The notes: generated by a model not told the origin, from the sequence alone. A DNA stretch of 8,073 nucleotides from Candidatus Methylomirabilota bacterium (GCA_023249205.1 JAHFDC010000024.1:1-8073); one strand, 5' to 3'. Shown: positions 1-6,066, counted from the first letter of the stretch. Numbers and translations are program-made.

Positions 1-75
1 ATGACCTTCAGGAAGTGCGACGCGAGGGCCGTGGCGGGAAATGGCCCGGATGGCTCACCGCGGGGACCTGCAGGC

Positions 76-1095
76 TCATGCACCCCCCGCCCGCTCGCCC
101 CTCGCCCCCTTGGCCAGCCGGTAGATCTGGAGCACCACGTCTCGGGGGAGCGGGTCCCCCGTGAACTCCATCCCGTGACGGTAGATGCGCCGGCCGTCCC
201 CGGCCGTTGCCCCGAGCACCCAGATGACCCGGGCGGGACGCTCCGCCACGGTGTCGTCGAGCCGAAGGGCGGCCTGGACCGGCGTCCCCACCGCGAGGGC
301 GAGCGGGAGCTGGACCAGAAGCCCCCCCTCGCTCACGTTCTCCGCCTCCCCCTCGAGGGCAGGCGGGACCGCCTCCACGCTGCACCGGACGGGGGTGGCC
401 AGTGGAAAGCGGGGACGGCCGCGCTTGTAGAGGCGCTGGTACCCGAAGGTCTTCAGGAGGCGCCGCCAGACCTCCCGCTGGGTGGCATCCATCGCCACGA
501 TGACGCAGCCGTGCCGGACCGGGCCGGCGGGCGGCTGCTCGGCGGCCCAGACGACCAGGGCTTCCAGACTCACGGTCTCTCCCCCCGCCTCCACCCGGAG
601 CAAAACGGGGGTCCAGGGCTCCAGGCGCTCCGGCAGGTCCACGGCCACGCCCCCCTCGCTCACGTTCGCCGTCACCCCCTCGAGGCGGCGCGGCGCCGGG
701 AGACCGGCCGCCTCCTGCACCGTGATCCGGACGGGCACGGCGAGAGGGAAACGGGGATCGCGGGCCCGAAAGGCCGGACCCGGGACCGCCTCGGCCCGCG
801 GCGCGATCAGCAGGCCGAGCTCGATGGCCGACATGATGCGCGAGGTGAGTTCGCGCTGGAGATCCAGATCGCTTCGGCAGCGGGTCAGCAGACTCTCCGT
901 CAGGGTCAGGGATCCGAAGGGGTCCTTCCCCGCCCCCAACGCCAGGGTGAGGCGGTAGGGCGCGCCCTCATATTCAATGCTGCGGAGGAGGTCCACGGTG
1001 ATGGAGCCTGGGAGCGGGTAGCGCTGGGAGATCCGCGCGACCAGGTCGCGCAGGAAGTGGATCTCGGCCAGGAAGATATGGGGCTGATCCTCCAA
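76..1095 (-). CDS. Tandem PilZ-domain protein (putative c-di-GMP receptor)
   Basis: A 339-residue cytoplasmic protein with no signal peptide or membrane segment. Residues ~1-105 form an N-terminal domain I do not recognise. They are followed by two PilZ domains, at ~112-218 and ~225-326. Each begins with an RFPLA-xPVR strand and carries an NVSEGG motif (about 144-149 and 253-258), matching the PilZ (D/N)xSxxG signature. The second domain also has the canonical RxxxR (RGRPR, about 225-229). The first has only RARDPR, where the arginine spacing is wrong, so its ligand binding is doubtful. Known family role: PilZ domains bind c-di-GMP and control motility, polysaccharide or secretion. The output here is unknown. 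An open frame extends to a TTG at 1188, but that TTG is the first triplet of a perfect TTGACA -35 box. I chose the TTG at 1093-1095 because GAGGAG (1105-1110) sits 9 nt upstream. It is the last gene of the DUF309/ABC cluster. Confidence 0.88.
   Translation of the reverse strand: MEDQPHIFLAEIHFLRDLVARISQRYPLPGSITVDLLRSIEYEGAPYRLTLALGAGKDPFGSLTLTESLLTRCRSDLDLQRELTSRIMSAIELGLLIAPRAEAVPGPAFRARDPRFPLAVPVRITVQEAAGLPAPRRLEGVTANVSEGGVAVDLPERLEPWTPVLLRVEAGGETVSLEALVVWAAEQPPAGPVRHGCVIVAMDATQREVWRRLLKTFGYQRLYKRGRPRFPLATPVRCSVEAVPPALEGEAENVSEGGLLVQLPLALAVGTPVQAALRLDDTVAERPARVIWVLGATAGDGRRIYRHGMEFTGDPLPRDVVLQIYRLAKGARGERAGGA
323..667. repeat. 18-bp direct repeat from duplicated PilZ domains
   Basis: The 18-mer CCCCCCTCGCTCACGTTC occurs at 323-340 and again at 650-667. 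Both copies encode the NVSEGG motif of the two PilZ domains on the minus strand. It reflects the internal domain duplication, with the conserved motif retained at the DNA level. Confidence 0.7.
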
Positions 1096-1159
1096 CCGGC
1101 AAGTCTCCTCTCGCGAGCGGGGCCGACACTCCACGCCCTTCAGCCGGCAATCGCGCCCG

Positions 1160-1188
1160 AGCCTACCCGCGGGGCGGAGGCCTGTCAA
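1160..1188 (-). promoter_or_regulatory. Sigma-70-type promoter for the PilZ gene
   Basis: On the minus strand a perfect -35 TTGACA (1183-1188) is followed by a 17-nt spacer and TAGGCT (1160-1165), which keeps the T, A and final T of the -10 consensus. The predicted start of transcription is near 1153, giving a leader of about 57 nt that contains the GAGGAG ribosome site before the TTG start. It lies in the 98-nt gap after the permease stop, so the PilZ gene can probably be transcribed separately from the ABC genes. The -10 match is modest. Confidence 0.55.
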
Positions 1189-1193
1189 GCGAC

Positions 1194-3755
1194 CTACTCG
1201 TAGCGAATCGCCTCGACCGGGGGAAGCGCGGCCGCCACGGAGGCTGGGATAGCGCCGGCTGCCAGGGCCGTCCCGAGGGCGAGGGCCGTCACCAGGAGGA
1301 TTTCCCGGGTGGGGAAGTGGAACTGGATCGTCCAGCCGAAGGACTGGAAGTTGATCACATGGATGAGAATGGCCGAGAGGGCGAGGCCCACCGCGACCCC
1401 GAGGAGGTTGGCCGCGACACCGAGCAGCCCTGCCTCGGTCAGGACCATGCCGAGGACCTGCCGCCGGCCGAAGCCCACCGCCCGCAGGATCCCGATCTCC
1501 CGCTGCCGCTCCAGGACCGCCGCCATCTGCGCGTTCAGCACGCCGAGCGCCGCCACCACCAGGGCGATGAACTCCAAGGCATAGGTAATGGCGAAGGTCT
1601 GGTCGAAGATCTCGAGGACCCGGGCCTTCAGCGCCCGGTTGGCCAGCAGCAGGAGATCCTCGCGCCCCGGCACGGCGGTGAGAATCCGGCGGCGGACTCC
1701 CTCCGGATCGGCACCCGGCGAGAGATAGATCGCCACCGAACTCAGGAACGGGTCCCCGAGCAGCCGCGTGAAGAGGGAGCGGTCCATCACGACGAGCCCC
1801 CCCTCGGTCGTGTAGTCGTAGAAGATGCCGCCGACCGGAAGCCGGATCGGGCCGCGGGGCGTGGGGAGGCTCACCCGGTCCCCTGCCCGGACCCCGTAGC
1901 GCAGGGCGAAGGTCTCGGAGACGACCACCGCGCCCGCCTCCCGCGCTGCCCGCAGGACCGCGGGGCCGTCCCCGCCCACCATGAGGATGCGGCCGTAGCG
2001 GGCATGGACGGCAAAGTCCCCCGAGGCCAGGAGGAACCCGCCGCCCCGCCCGTCCTCCACCCGGATGCCCCGGAACGGGTCCAGGGCCTCCACCCCCTCC
2101 ACGGCCGCGAGGGCCGGGAGGATGTCTGCGGGCAGACGCGCGTCGCTTCCCTTCACGTACCGGCCCGCGGGACTCAGGACGAAGTCGGCCCGGACGCTCT
2201 GCCCGATCCAGGCCTCCACGGTCGCCCGGAAGGACCGGATCATGGTCGAGACGCTGACCAGCATCGCCAGCCCGACCATCATCGCGGAGGCGGCGACCGC
2301 GTTCCGGCGCACGGCGCGTCGGAGCGAGAGGAGGGCGAGAGCGGCGGGGACCGGGAGGATGTGGAGCAGGGGGCGGCCGGAGGCGGCGAGGGCCGCGAGC
2401 AGGGCCGGCGAGAGGAACGCTCCCCCCAGCATGGCGGCCAGGGCGGCCAGGTAGCCCCCCACGGGGGGAGTCCCGATGGGGCCGGGACGGGCTAGGAGGG
2501 CCGCCGCCCCGAGAAGCATGATCCCGGCCGCGGACGCGGCGGCGACTCGGGGGAGGCGCAGGAGCGCTGCGGGCGCAAGAGCCTCCCGCGGGCTTACGCC
2601 GGCCGCCAGGCGAGCCGGCCCCGCCGCTGCCAGGAGCGCCGCGCCGAGCCCGGCCACGATTCCCAGGAGGAGCGTGTCAGCCGTGAGGGCCGGCGGCTCG
2701 GGCCGCACGTAAGCGTACAGTTGGGAGACCGTCCGGGCCATGGCGGTCACGGCGGCCCGGGAGAGAGCGCCCCCGGCGAGGGCCCCGAGGAGGCCCCCCG
2801 CCACCCCCAGGAGCGCGGCCTCCCCGGCGATGAGGGCCGCCACACCCCGACGGCTGAGGCCCAGCGCGCGCAGGACACCCAGGCTCCGGCGCCGGCGCAG
2901 GACAGCGATCTCCATCGTGTTGTACACGAGGAAGCCCCCGGTGAGGAGGGCGATGAGGCTGAGCACGGTCAGGTTCAGCCGGAAGGAGGCGAGCATCTGC
3001 TCGGCCTGGCTTACCCGCGCGGCGGGCCGCTCCACCGTGAGGGCGCCGGGGAGCGTCGCCCGGAGCCGAGCGGCCACAGCGGCGGCATCCGTCCCCGGCT
3101 TCAGGACCAGGTCCACCCGGTCCAGGCGTCCCAACTTCTGGAACTCCACCTGGGCCGCGGCGATGTCCAGGAGGGCCAGGCGCCCGTCCAGGGCGACGGC
3201 CGGTCCCTCGGCCTCGAGCAGCCCCCGGATCCGGAAGGCGCGCCGGCCGGCCGGCGTGAGGAGGGTGATGCGCCCCCCCACCGCGAGCCCCTTCGCCTCG
3301 GCGAACCGGCGGGCCAACAGGATCGCCTCCGGCTCAGCGAGCAGGGTGAGAGGATCGGCACCGGCCGGCCGATCGGCCAGATGGTACTCGCGAAAGGCCT
3401 GCTCCGAAAGGACGTCCACGCCCAGGACCAGGAGCGCCTCGCCGGGCATCCCATCCACCGGGGCCAGCACCTGGATGAGCGGGGAGGCGTGGGCCACGGC
3501 CGCGTCGGCCCGCACGAGGGGGAAGATCTCCTCAGGGACCCCCAGGTCTCGCGCGTGGATCGTCAGCGCCGCCCGGCCGGCCACGGCGTCCACCCCCCTG
3601 GCGAAGGCCGAGAGAACGCTCTCATTCGCCAACCGGATGGCCACCGGGACCGCGACGCCAAGGGCAACGCCGACGACGCTCACCGCGACGCGGAAGGCCT
3701 CGGTGCGGAGCGGGCGGAGGAGGAGAAGGGTCGCCAGGCGCGCCAGCCGCCCCAT
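1194..3755 (-). CDS. ABC transporter permease, FtsX/MacB-PCD double-domain type (YbbP-like)
   Basis: An 853-residue integral membrane protein and probable partner of the ATPase encoded just upstream. A first membrane segment (~23-42) precedes a periplasmic MacB-PCD-like region (~45-255). The first FtsX core (~260-385) contains an RRRRSLGVLRALGLSRR coupling segment near 288-304. Further hydrophobic helices lie at ~405-455. A second MacB-PCD-like region (~505-710) leads into a second FtsX core (~725-846) with the matching RQREIGILRAVGFGRRQ segment near 750-766. About ten membrane segments in one chain, formed by an internal duplication, fit E. coli YbbP (about 800 residues). LolC/E and MacB have only one such unit of four helices. 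Known role: this superfamily moves lipids, lipoproteins or toxic compounds, or transmits force to the periplasm. The substrate here is unknown. The ATG at 3753-3755 shares its A with the ATPase stop TGA, and GGAG lies 8 nt upstream. A GTG one codon earlier (3756-3758) is also possible. Confidence 0.92.
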   Translation of the reverse strand: MGRLARLATLLLLRPLRTEAFRVAVSVVGVALGVAVPVAIRLANESVLSAFARGVDAVAGRAALTIHARDLGVPEEIFPLVRADAAVAHASPLIQVLAPVDGMPGEALLVLGVDVLSEQAFREYHLADRPAGADPLTLLAEPEAILLARRFAEAKGLAVGGRITLLTPAGRRAFRIRGLLEAEGPAVALDGRLALLDIAAAQVEFQKLGRLDRVDLVLKPGTDAAAVAARLRATLPGALTVERPAARVSQAEQMLASFRLNLTVLSLIALLTGGFLVYNTMEIAVLRRRRSLGVLRALGLSRRGVAALIAGEAALLGVAGGLLGALAGGALSRAAVTAMARTVSQLYAYVRPEPPALTADTLLLGIVAGLGAALLAAAGPARLAAGVSPREALAPAALLRLPRVAAASAAGIMLLGAAALLARPGPIGTPPVGGYLAALAAMLGGAFLSPALLAALAASGRPLLHILPVPAALALLSLRRAVRRNAVAASAMMVGLAMLVSVSTMIRSFRATVEAWIGQSVRADFVLSPAGRYVKGSDARLPADILPALAAVEGVEALDPFRGIRVEDGRGGGFLLASGDFAVHARYGRILMVGGDGPAVLRAAREAGAVVVSETFALRYGVRAGDRVSLPTPRGPIRLPVGGIFYDYTTEGGLVVMDRSLFTRLLGDPFLSSVAIYLSPGADPEGVRRRILTAVPGREDLLLLANRALKARVLEIFDQTFAITYALEFIALVVAALGVLNAQMAAVLERQREIGILRAVGFGRRQVLGMVLTEAGLLGVAANLLGVAVGLALSAILIHVINFQSFGWTIQFHFPTREILLVTALALGTALAAGAIPASVAAALPPVEAIRYE

Positions 3756-4423
3756 CACGGGATCTCCAGGCGCCCGTCGCGGAGACGGATGACCCGGTCA
3801 GCCACGGCGGCGGCCTCGGGGCTGTGGGTCGCCATCAAGACCGTGAAGGCCCTGGTCCGGTTCAAGCGGCGGATGAGATCGAGAATCGCCCCGCCCCGCT
3901 CACTGTCCAGGTTCCCGGTCGGCTCGTCGGCCAGCAGGAGGGCCGGGCGCGGCGCCAGGGCCCGGGCGATGGCCAGCCGCTGCATCTCCCCGCCCGAGAG
4001 TTGATGGGGGAAGTGGTCGCCGCGGCCGAGGAGCGCAACCGCCTCCAGCTCGGCCTCGACGCGGCCGGCGATCTGGAGGGTGGGAGTTCCGTTGAGCAAG
4101 AGGGGCAGGGCCACGTTCTCCCGCGCCGTCAGGTGAGGGAGCAGGTTGTAGAACTGAAAGATCATCCCGACCCGCTCGCGGCGGAGGCGACTGAGGGCCG
4201 CCTCGGGAGCACGGGTGAGGTCCACGCCGTCCACCAGGATGGTCCCGCGGGTCGGCCGGTCCAGGCCGGCGACCAGGTTGAGCAGCGTGCTCTTGCCGCA
4301 GCCGCTCGGGCCGACCACCGCCACAAACTCCCCGCGCTCCACCGTGAGGCTCAGCCCCGCCAGGGCCGGCACCTCCACTTTTCCTGCCCGGTAGATCTTG
4401 TGCACGTCCGTGAGAAGGATCAC
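3755..4423 (-). CDS. ABC transporter ATP-binding protein, LolD/MacB/YbbA family
   Basis: A 222-residue cytoplasmic ATPase of normal length for the LolD/YbbA group. Visible motifs in order are Walker A GPSGCGKST (38-46), Q-loop Q90 in IFQFYNLLPHLTARENV, ABC signature LSGGE (142-146), Walker B ALLLADEP with D166 and E167, the D-loop around NLDSE (171-175) and the switch histidine H200. All catalytic elements are intact, so it should hydrolyse ATP and drive the adjacent permease. The FYNLLPHLTARENV stretch after the Q-loop is characteristic of the LolD/MacB/FtsE-like exporters rather than importers. Translation starts at a GTG (4421-4423) with GGGGAGG 4 nt upstream. The stop TGA overlaps the permease start, indicating translational coupling. 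The DUF309 gene ends 12 nt upstream. The transported substrate cannot be read from the sequence. Confidence 0.95.
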   Translation of the reverse strand: MILLTDVHKIYRAGKVEVPALAGLSLTVERGEFVAVVGPSGCGKSTLLNLVAGLDRPTRGTILVDGVDLTRAPEAALSRLRRERVGMIFQFYNLLPHLTARENVALPLLLNGTPTLQIAGRVEAELEAVALLGRGDHFPHQLSGGEMQRLAIARALAPRPALLLADEPTGNLDSERGGAILDLIRRLNRTRAFTVLMATHSPEAAAVADRVIRLRDGRLEIP

Positions 4424-4435
4424 GGCGCCTCCCCT

Positions 4436-5155
4436 TTACGCAAGCCGCATCGGGGGAACGATCTGCCAGGGGAAGGCCGCGCGGTCCCCCGCCAGCACCG
4501 CCCTGGCCGCCTCCCGGCAGGCGGCGAGCCCGTCCAGGAGGCTGTCCATGGCCAGGCCGTAGAAGACGGGCCGGCCGGCCTCGGCCTTGCTGAGCCCATA
4601 CCCCAGGACCCGGATGCCCCCCCGCCAGTTTTCATGCTGGAAGTGGTAGAGACCCACGGCTGCCTGGATGATCCCCTGCAGGACCATCCGGTCGCGGCCC
4701 CGCGGCTGCTCCATCCAGATCGGTTCCAGCAGTTCGTGGGTCTCGAAGTACAGGCGGGCATTATAGAGGACCGCCCCGCACTCCAGGGCGCGCGCCAACC
4801 CCTCCTTGCGGGGCCCTCCCTTCCGGGCAAAGGCCTCCGTCGCCGCCCAGTAGGCCTCCACCTGCTCTGCGACGGCGTGAAGGTACGGGGCGAATCGGGG
4901 CGTCAGGGCCAGCCGGCCATCGGAGGCGGAGGCCACGAGGGGAATCTCCTGGAGCGCCTCGTTCGCCGGGGAGCGAGCCAGCCAGGGAGGGGCCGGGACA
5001 TCAAGGGCACGAAGCGGGACTCTCCCGTCCGGGGAGCGGCAGGCGAGACGGCAGAAGTGGCGGAAAGCCCAGAGGGGGGCCGCACCGGCCGGGTCGGTCA
5101 CCGCCGAGACGACGAGGTGGGCGAGGGGATCACGGAGGGGCTTCGGAAAACGCAT
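4436..5155 (-). CDS. DUF309 domain-containing protein
   Basis: A 239-residue soluble protein of unknown biochemical function. The C-terminal half carries the DUF309 hallmark helices: YFETHELLEPIW at 136-147 (family pattern FExHExLExxW) and QGIIQAAVGLYH...NWRGG at 160-180 (family pattern QGxIQxAxxxYH...N..GA). The His and Glu residues in these helices are conserved in the family and could bind a metal, but that is inference. The first ~120 residues are an extension beyond the compact domain that I cannot assign. An open frame runs further upstream to 5452, but it crosses the divergent promoters and the start of the opposite gene. The ATG at 5153-5155 is the best start even though no Shine-Dalgarno is seen, because the promoter's predicted transcription start lies only ~10 nt before it. 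It is the first gene of the operon with the ABC transporter, 12 nt ahead of the ATPase. Confidence 0.85.
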   Translation of the reverse strand: MRFPKPLRDPLAHLVVSAVTDPAGAAPLWAFRHFCRLACRSPDGRVPLRALDVPAPPWLARSPANEALQEIPLVASASDGRLALTPRFAPYLHAVAEQVEAYWAATEAFARKGGPRKEGLARALECGAVLYNARLYFETHELLEPIWMEQPRGRDRMVLQGIIQAAVGLYHFQHENWRGGIRVLGYGLSKAEAGRPVFYGLAMDSLLDGLAACREAARAVLAGDRAAFPWQIVPPMRLA

Positions 5156-5171
5156 CGCGGCTTTTTGAAGG

Positions 5172-5200
5172 ATTCTAGCCCGCCCGGGTCGGCCTGCCAA
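5172..5200 (-). promoter_or_regulatory. Sigma-70-type promoter of the DUF309-ABC operon
   Basis: Minus strand: -35 TTGGCA (5195-5200), a 17-nt spacer, and -10 TAGAAT (5172-5177). Both hexamers match consensus at five of six positions. Transcription should begin near 5165, about 10 nt before the ATG at 5155, so there is essentially no room for a Shine-Dalgarno sequence. Only 17 bp separate its -35 from the -35 of the opposing promoter. Confidence 0.7.
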
Positions 5201-5217
5201 GGCGTGGAAAGACCCCC

Positions 5218-5246
5218 TTGCAACCCGTCCCCAGAACCCGCATAAT
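5218..5246 (+). promoter_or_regulatory. Sigma-70-type promoter of the small exported-protein gene
   Basis: Plus strand: -35 TTGCAA (5218-5223), a 17-nt spacer, and -10 CATAAT (5241-5246). The -35 matches consensus at four or five positions and the -10 at five of six. The predicted transcription start is near 5253, which gives a leader of about 99 nt before the GTG at 5352. The leader holds the inverted-repeat cluster at 5286-5317. Confidence 0.65.
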
Positions 5247-5285
5247 CCTTGCGACCACGAAGAGAGTCCGGTCCAAATCTTGCAC

Positions 5286-5317
5286 CTGTCCGCCAAGGAC
5301 ACGCGGACAGAATGTCC
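5286..5317 (+). promoter_or_regulatory. Nested inverted repeats in the 5' leader (operator or RNA switch candidate)
   Basis: Four copies of one 5-mer are arranged symmetrically: TGTCC (5287-5291), GGACA (5297-5301), GGACA (5305-5309) and TGTCC (5313-5317). Neighbours form two small palindromes, TGTCC-N5-GGACA and GGACA-GAA-TGTCC. The outer arms also form a perfect 8-bp stem, CTGTCCGC (5286-5293) with GCGGACAG (5303-5310) around a 9-nt loop. These pairings are mutually exclusive. The site lies about 34-65 nt downstream of the predicted transcription start and 21 nt before the ribosome site. It could be a protein operator or a folded leader; the sequence does not decide. Confidence 0.5.
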
Positions 5318-5351
5318 AGGGAAACCCGCCCCCACGGAAAGGAGGGCACCA

Positions 5352-5618
5352 GTGAGAAAAGCAGTGGCAGTCCTCATGGCGGCATTGCTGGCAGGACTCT
5401 TCCTCGCCGCCCCGGTCCTCGCACAGCAGCAGGTGGACGAGACACCGTACAACGATTACCCTCCCCGGTGGGTCGGCTACATGCTGCACCCGGTGGGGGT
5501 CGTTTTTGACGTCGCCCTGGTCAAGCCGCTGACCCTCGGCGTCTGCATCATGCCGTGGCTCTTCGGGGTGACCCCCGGGGAGTGCTGGTTCGACCAAGTG
5601 AACCTGTTCGGCGACTAG
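5352..5618 (+). CDS. Small exported protein of unknown function
   Basis: An 88-residue protein with a clear Sec signal peptide: MRKAVAVLMAALLAGLFLAAPVLA, with cleavage expected after VLA and before QQQVDE. The mature part is about 64 residues and rich in aromatic residues and proline (YPPRWVGYMLHPVGVVFD). It has two cysteines, in GVCIMPW and GECWFD, that could form a disulfide in the periplasm. The hydrophobic mature region could also associate with a membrane. I have a general memory of short hypothetical proteins sharing the GYxLHPVGVxxD pattern, but I cannot name a family. The GTG start at 5352-5354 is supported by AAAGGAGG (5338-5345) 6 nt upstream. It has its own promoter and is followed by a terminator, so it is probably monocistronic. 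It overlaps only non-genic antisense reading frames. Confidence 0.8.
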   Translation: MRKAVAVLMAALLAGLFLAAPVLAQQQVDETPYNDYPPRWVGYMLHPVGVVFDVALVKPLTLGVCIMPWLFGVTPGECWFDQVNLFGD

Positions 5619-5639
5619 AGACACCCGACTTTTCCCCAG

Positions 5640-5670
5640 AGCCCCGGCGCCATGCCGGGGCTTGGTCTTT
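5640..5670 (+). terminator. Rho-independent terminator of the small exported-protein gene
   Basis: A perfect 9-bp GC-rich stem, AGCCCCGGC (5640-5648) with GCCGGGGCT (5654-5662), closes a 5-nt loop. It is followed by TGGTCTTT, a broken T-run. It lies 21 nt after the TAG stop codon. The stem is strong; the U-tract is imperfect. Confidence 0.75.
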
Positions 5671-5674
5671 AACC

Positions 5675-5718
5675 GCCTGCTCCACCTGGGGCTCTGGGGC
5701 TGGGAGGAGGCCTTTTTT
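5675..5718 (+). terminator. Second, weaker terminator candidate with T6 tract
   Basis: GCCTGCTCC (5675-5683) can pair with GGAGGAGGC (5703-5711), with one internal mismatch and a 19-nt loop. The stem is followed immediately by C and six T residues (5713-5718). It would act as a backup to the terminator just upstream. The imperfect stem and long loop make this less certain than the first. Confidence 0.4.
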
Positions 5719-5733
5719 CTCTTACGAAAAAAG

Positions 5734-5742
5734 TGTGGATAA
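5734..5742 (-). promoter_or_regulatory. DnaA box 1 (perfect TTATCCACA)
   Basis: The plus strand reads TGTGGATAA, the exact complement of the high-affinity DnaA box TTATCCACA. It directly abuts the A6 arm of an A/T inverted repeat, CTTTTTT (5712-5718)/AAAAAAG (5727-5733). A perfect 9-mer match is unlikely by chance in a GC-rich segment, but function depends on context. Confidence 0.5.
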
Positions 5743-5935
5743 CGCTGCTCATTCGTCCTAGGACAGGGTAAGGCACGGCGGTCCCCAGGGTGGCTTTCGG
5801 GGCGTTGCTGTACCCTCGACCATTCCCCAACGCCTACGTGATATCGTATTTTCAGCTACTTATACTCCATGATCTGACAGATTGATGATTGGACCAGGGG
5901 CCGTAGCTGCCGGCGTCACGTGTGAACAGCCTTTC

Positions 5936-5944
5936 TGTGGATAA
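5936..5944 (-). promoter_or_regulatory. DnaA box 2 (perfect TTATCCACA)
   Basis: A second exact TGTGGATAA on the plus strand, in the same orientation as box 1 and 202 bp away. The low-GC segment (5835-5890) lies between the two boxes. Two perfect copies in one intergenic region suggest real DnaA binding more than either copy alone would. Confidence 0.5.
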
Positions 5945-6066
5945 ACTGTGAGCAGGTGGGGATGAAACCCCCCTACTAATGATGACCATTTCCACGCCGC
6001 GGCGTGAGTTCTCCGGAAAGGGTACGAGAAGGCGGCGGATTGCGTGGCCGGGGAGGGGCGGGCTCC

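Larger units (their letters stand above)
5719..6066. other. Convergent intergenic region without a recognisable gene
   Basis: No convincing coding frame, tRNA or known RNA is visible between the small exported gene and the dehydrogenase, which are transcribed towards each other. Base composition drops here: the stretch 5835-5890 is only about one-third GC against ~70 % elsewhere. It contains two perfect DnaA boxes (5734-5742, 5936-5944) and perfect palindromes at 5755-5764, 5872-5882 and 5993-6006. An inverted repeat GGCGTTG (5801-5807)/CAACGCC (5828-5834) is also present. I see no good terminator for the leftward dehydrogenase operon here. Confidence 0.7.

Noticed and set aside
10..50. GGGCC/GGCCC inverted repeat downstream of the PilZ gene as a terminator
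   Set aside because: The 5-bp stem has a 12-nt loop and no T-run in the minus-strand direction.
1..1203. Long plus-strand open frame opposite the PilZ gene, and similar long open frames opposite the permease, ATPase, DUF309, dehydrogenase and TPR genes
   Set aside because: Their translations are low-complexity R/P/G/H/Q-rich strings without domains. They arise because antisense frames of high-GC genes rarely contain stops. The minus-strand proteins carry clear family motifs.
5156..5452. 99-residue N-terminal extension of the DUF309 frame
   Set aside because: It crosses both divergent promoters and the signal-peptide region of the opposite gene, and it would start upstream of the predicted transcription start.
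5971..5990. Possible DnaA-trio (TAGTAG on the minus strand) next to a GC-rich run
   Set aside because: Only two trinucleotides match and the order relative to DnaA box 2 does not clearly fit the known origin-unwinding arrangement. It is too weak to list as a feature.
5993..6006. 14-bp palindrome as a terminator for the dehydrogenase operon
   Set aside because: It can form only a 5-bp stem with a CGCG loop and is followed on the minus strand by GAAATGG rather than a T-run.
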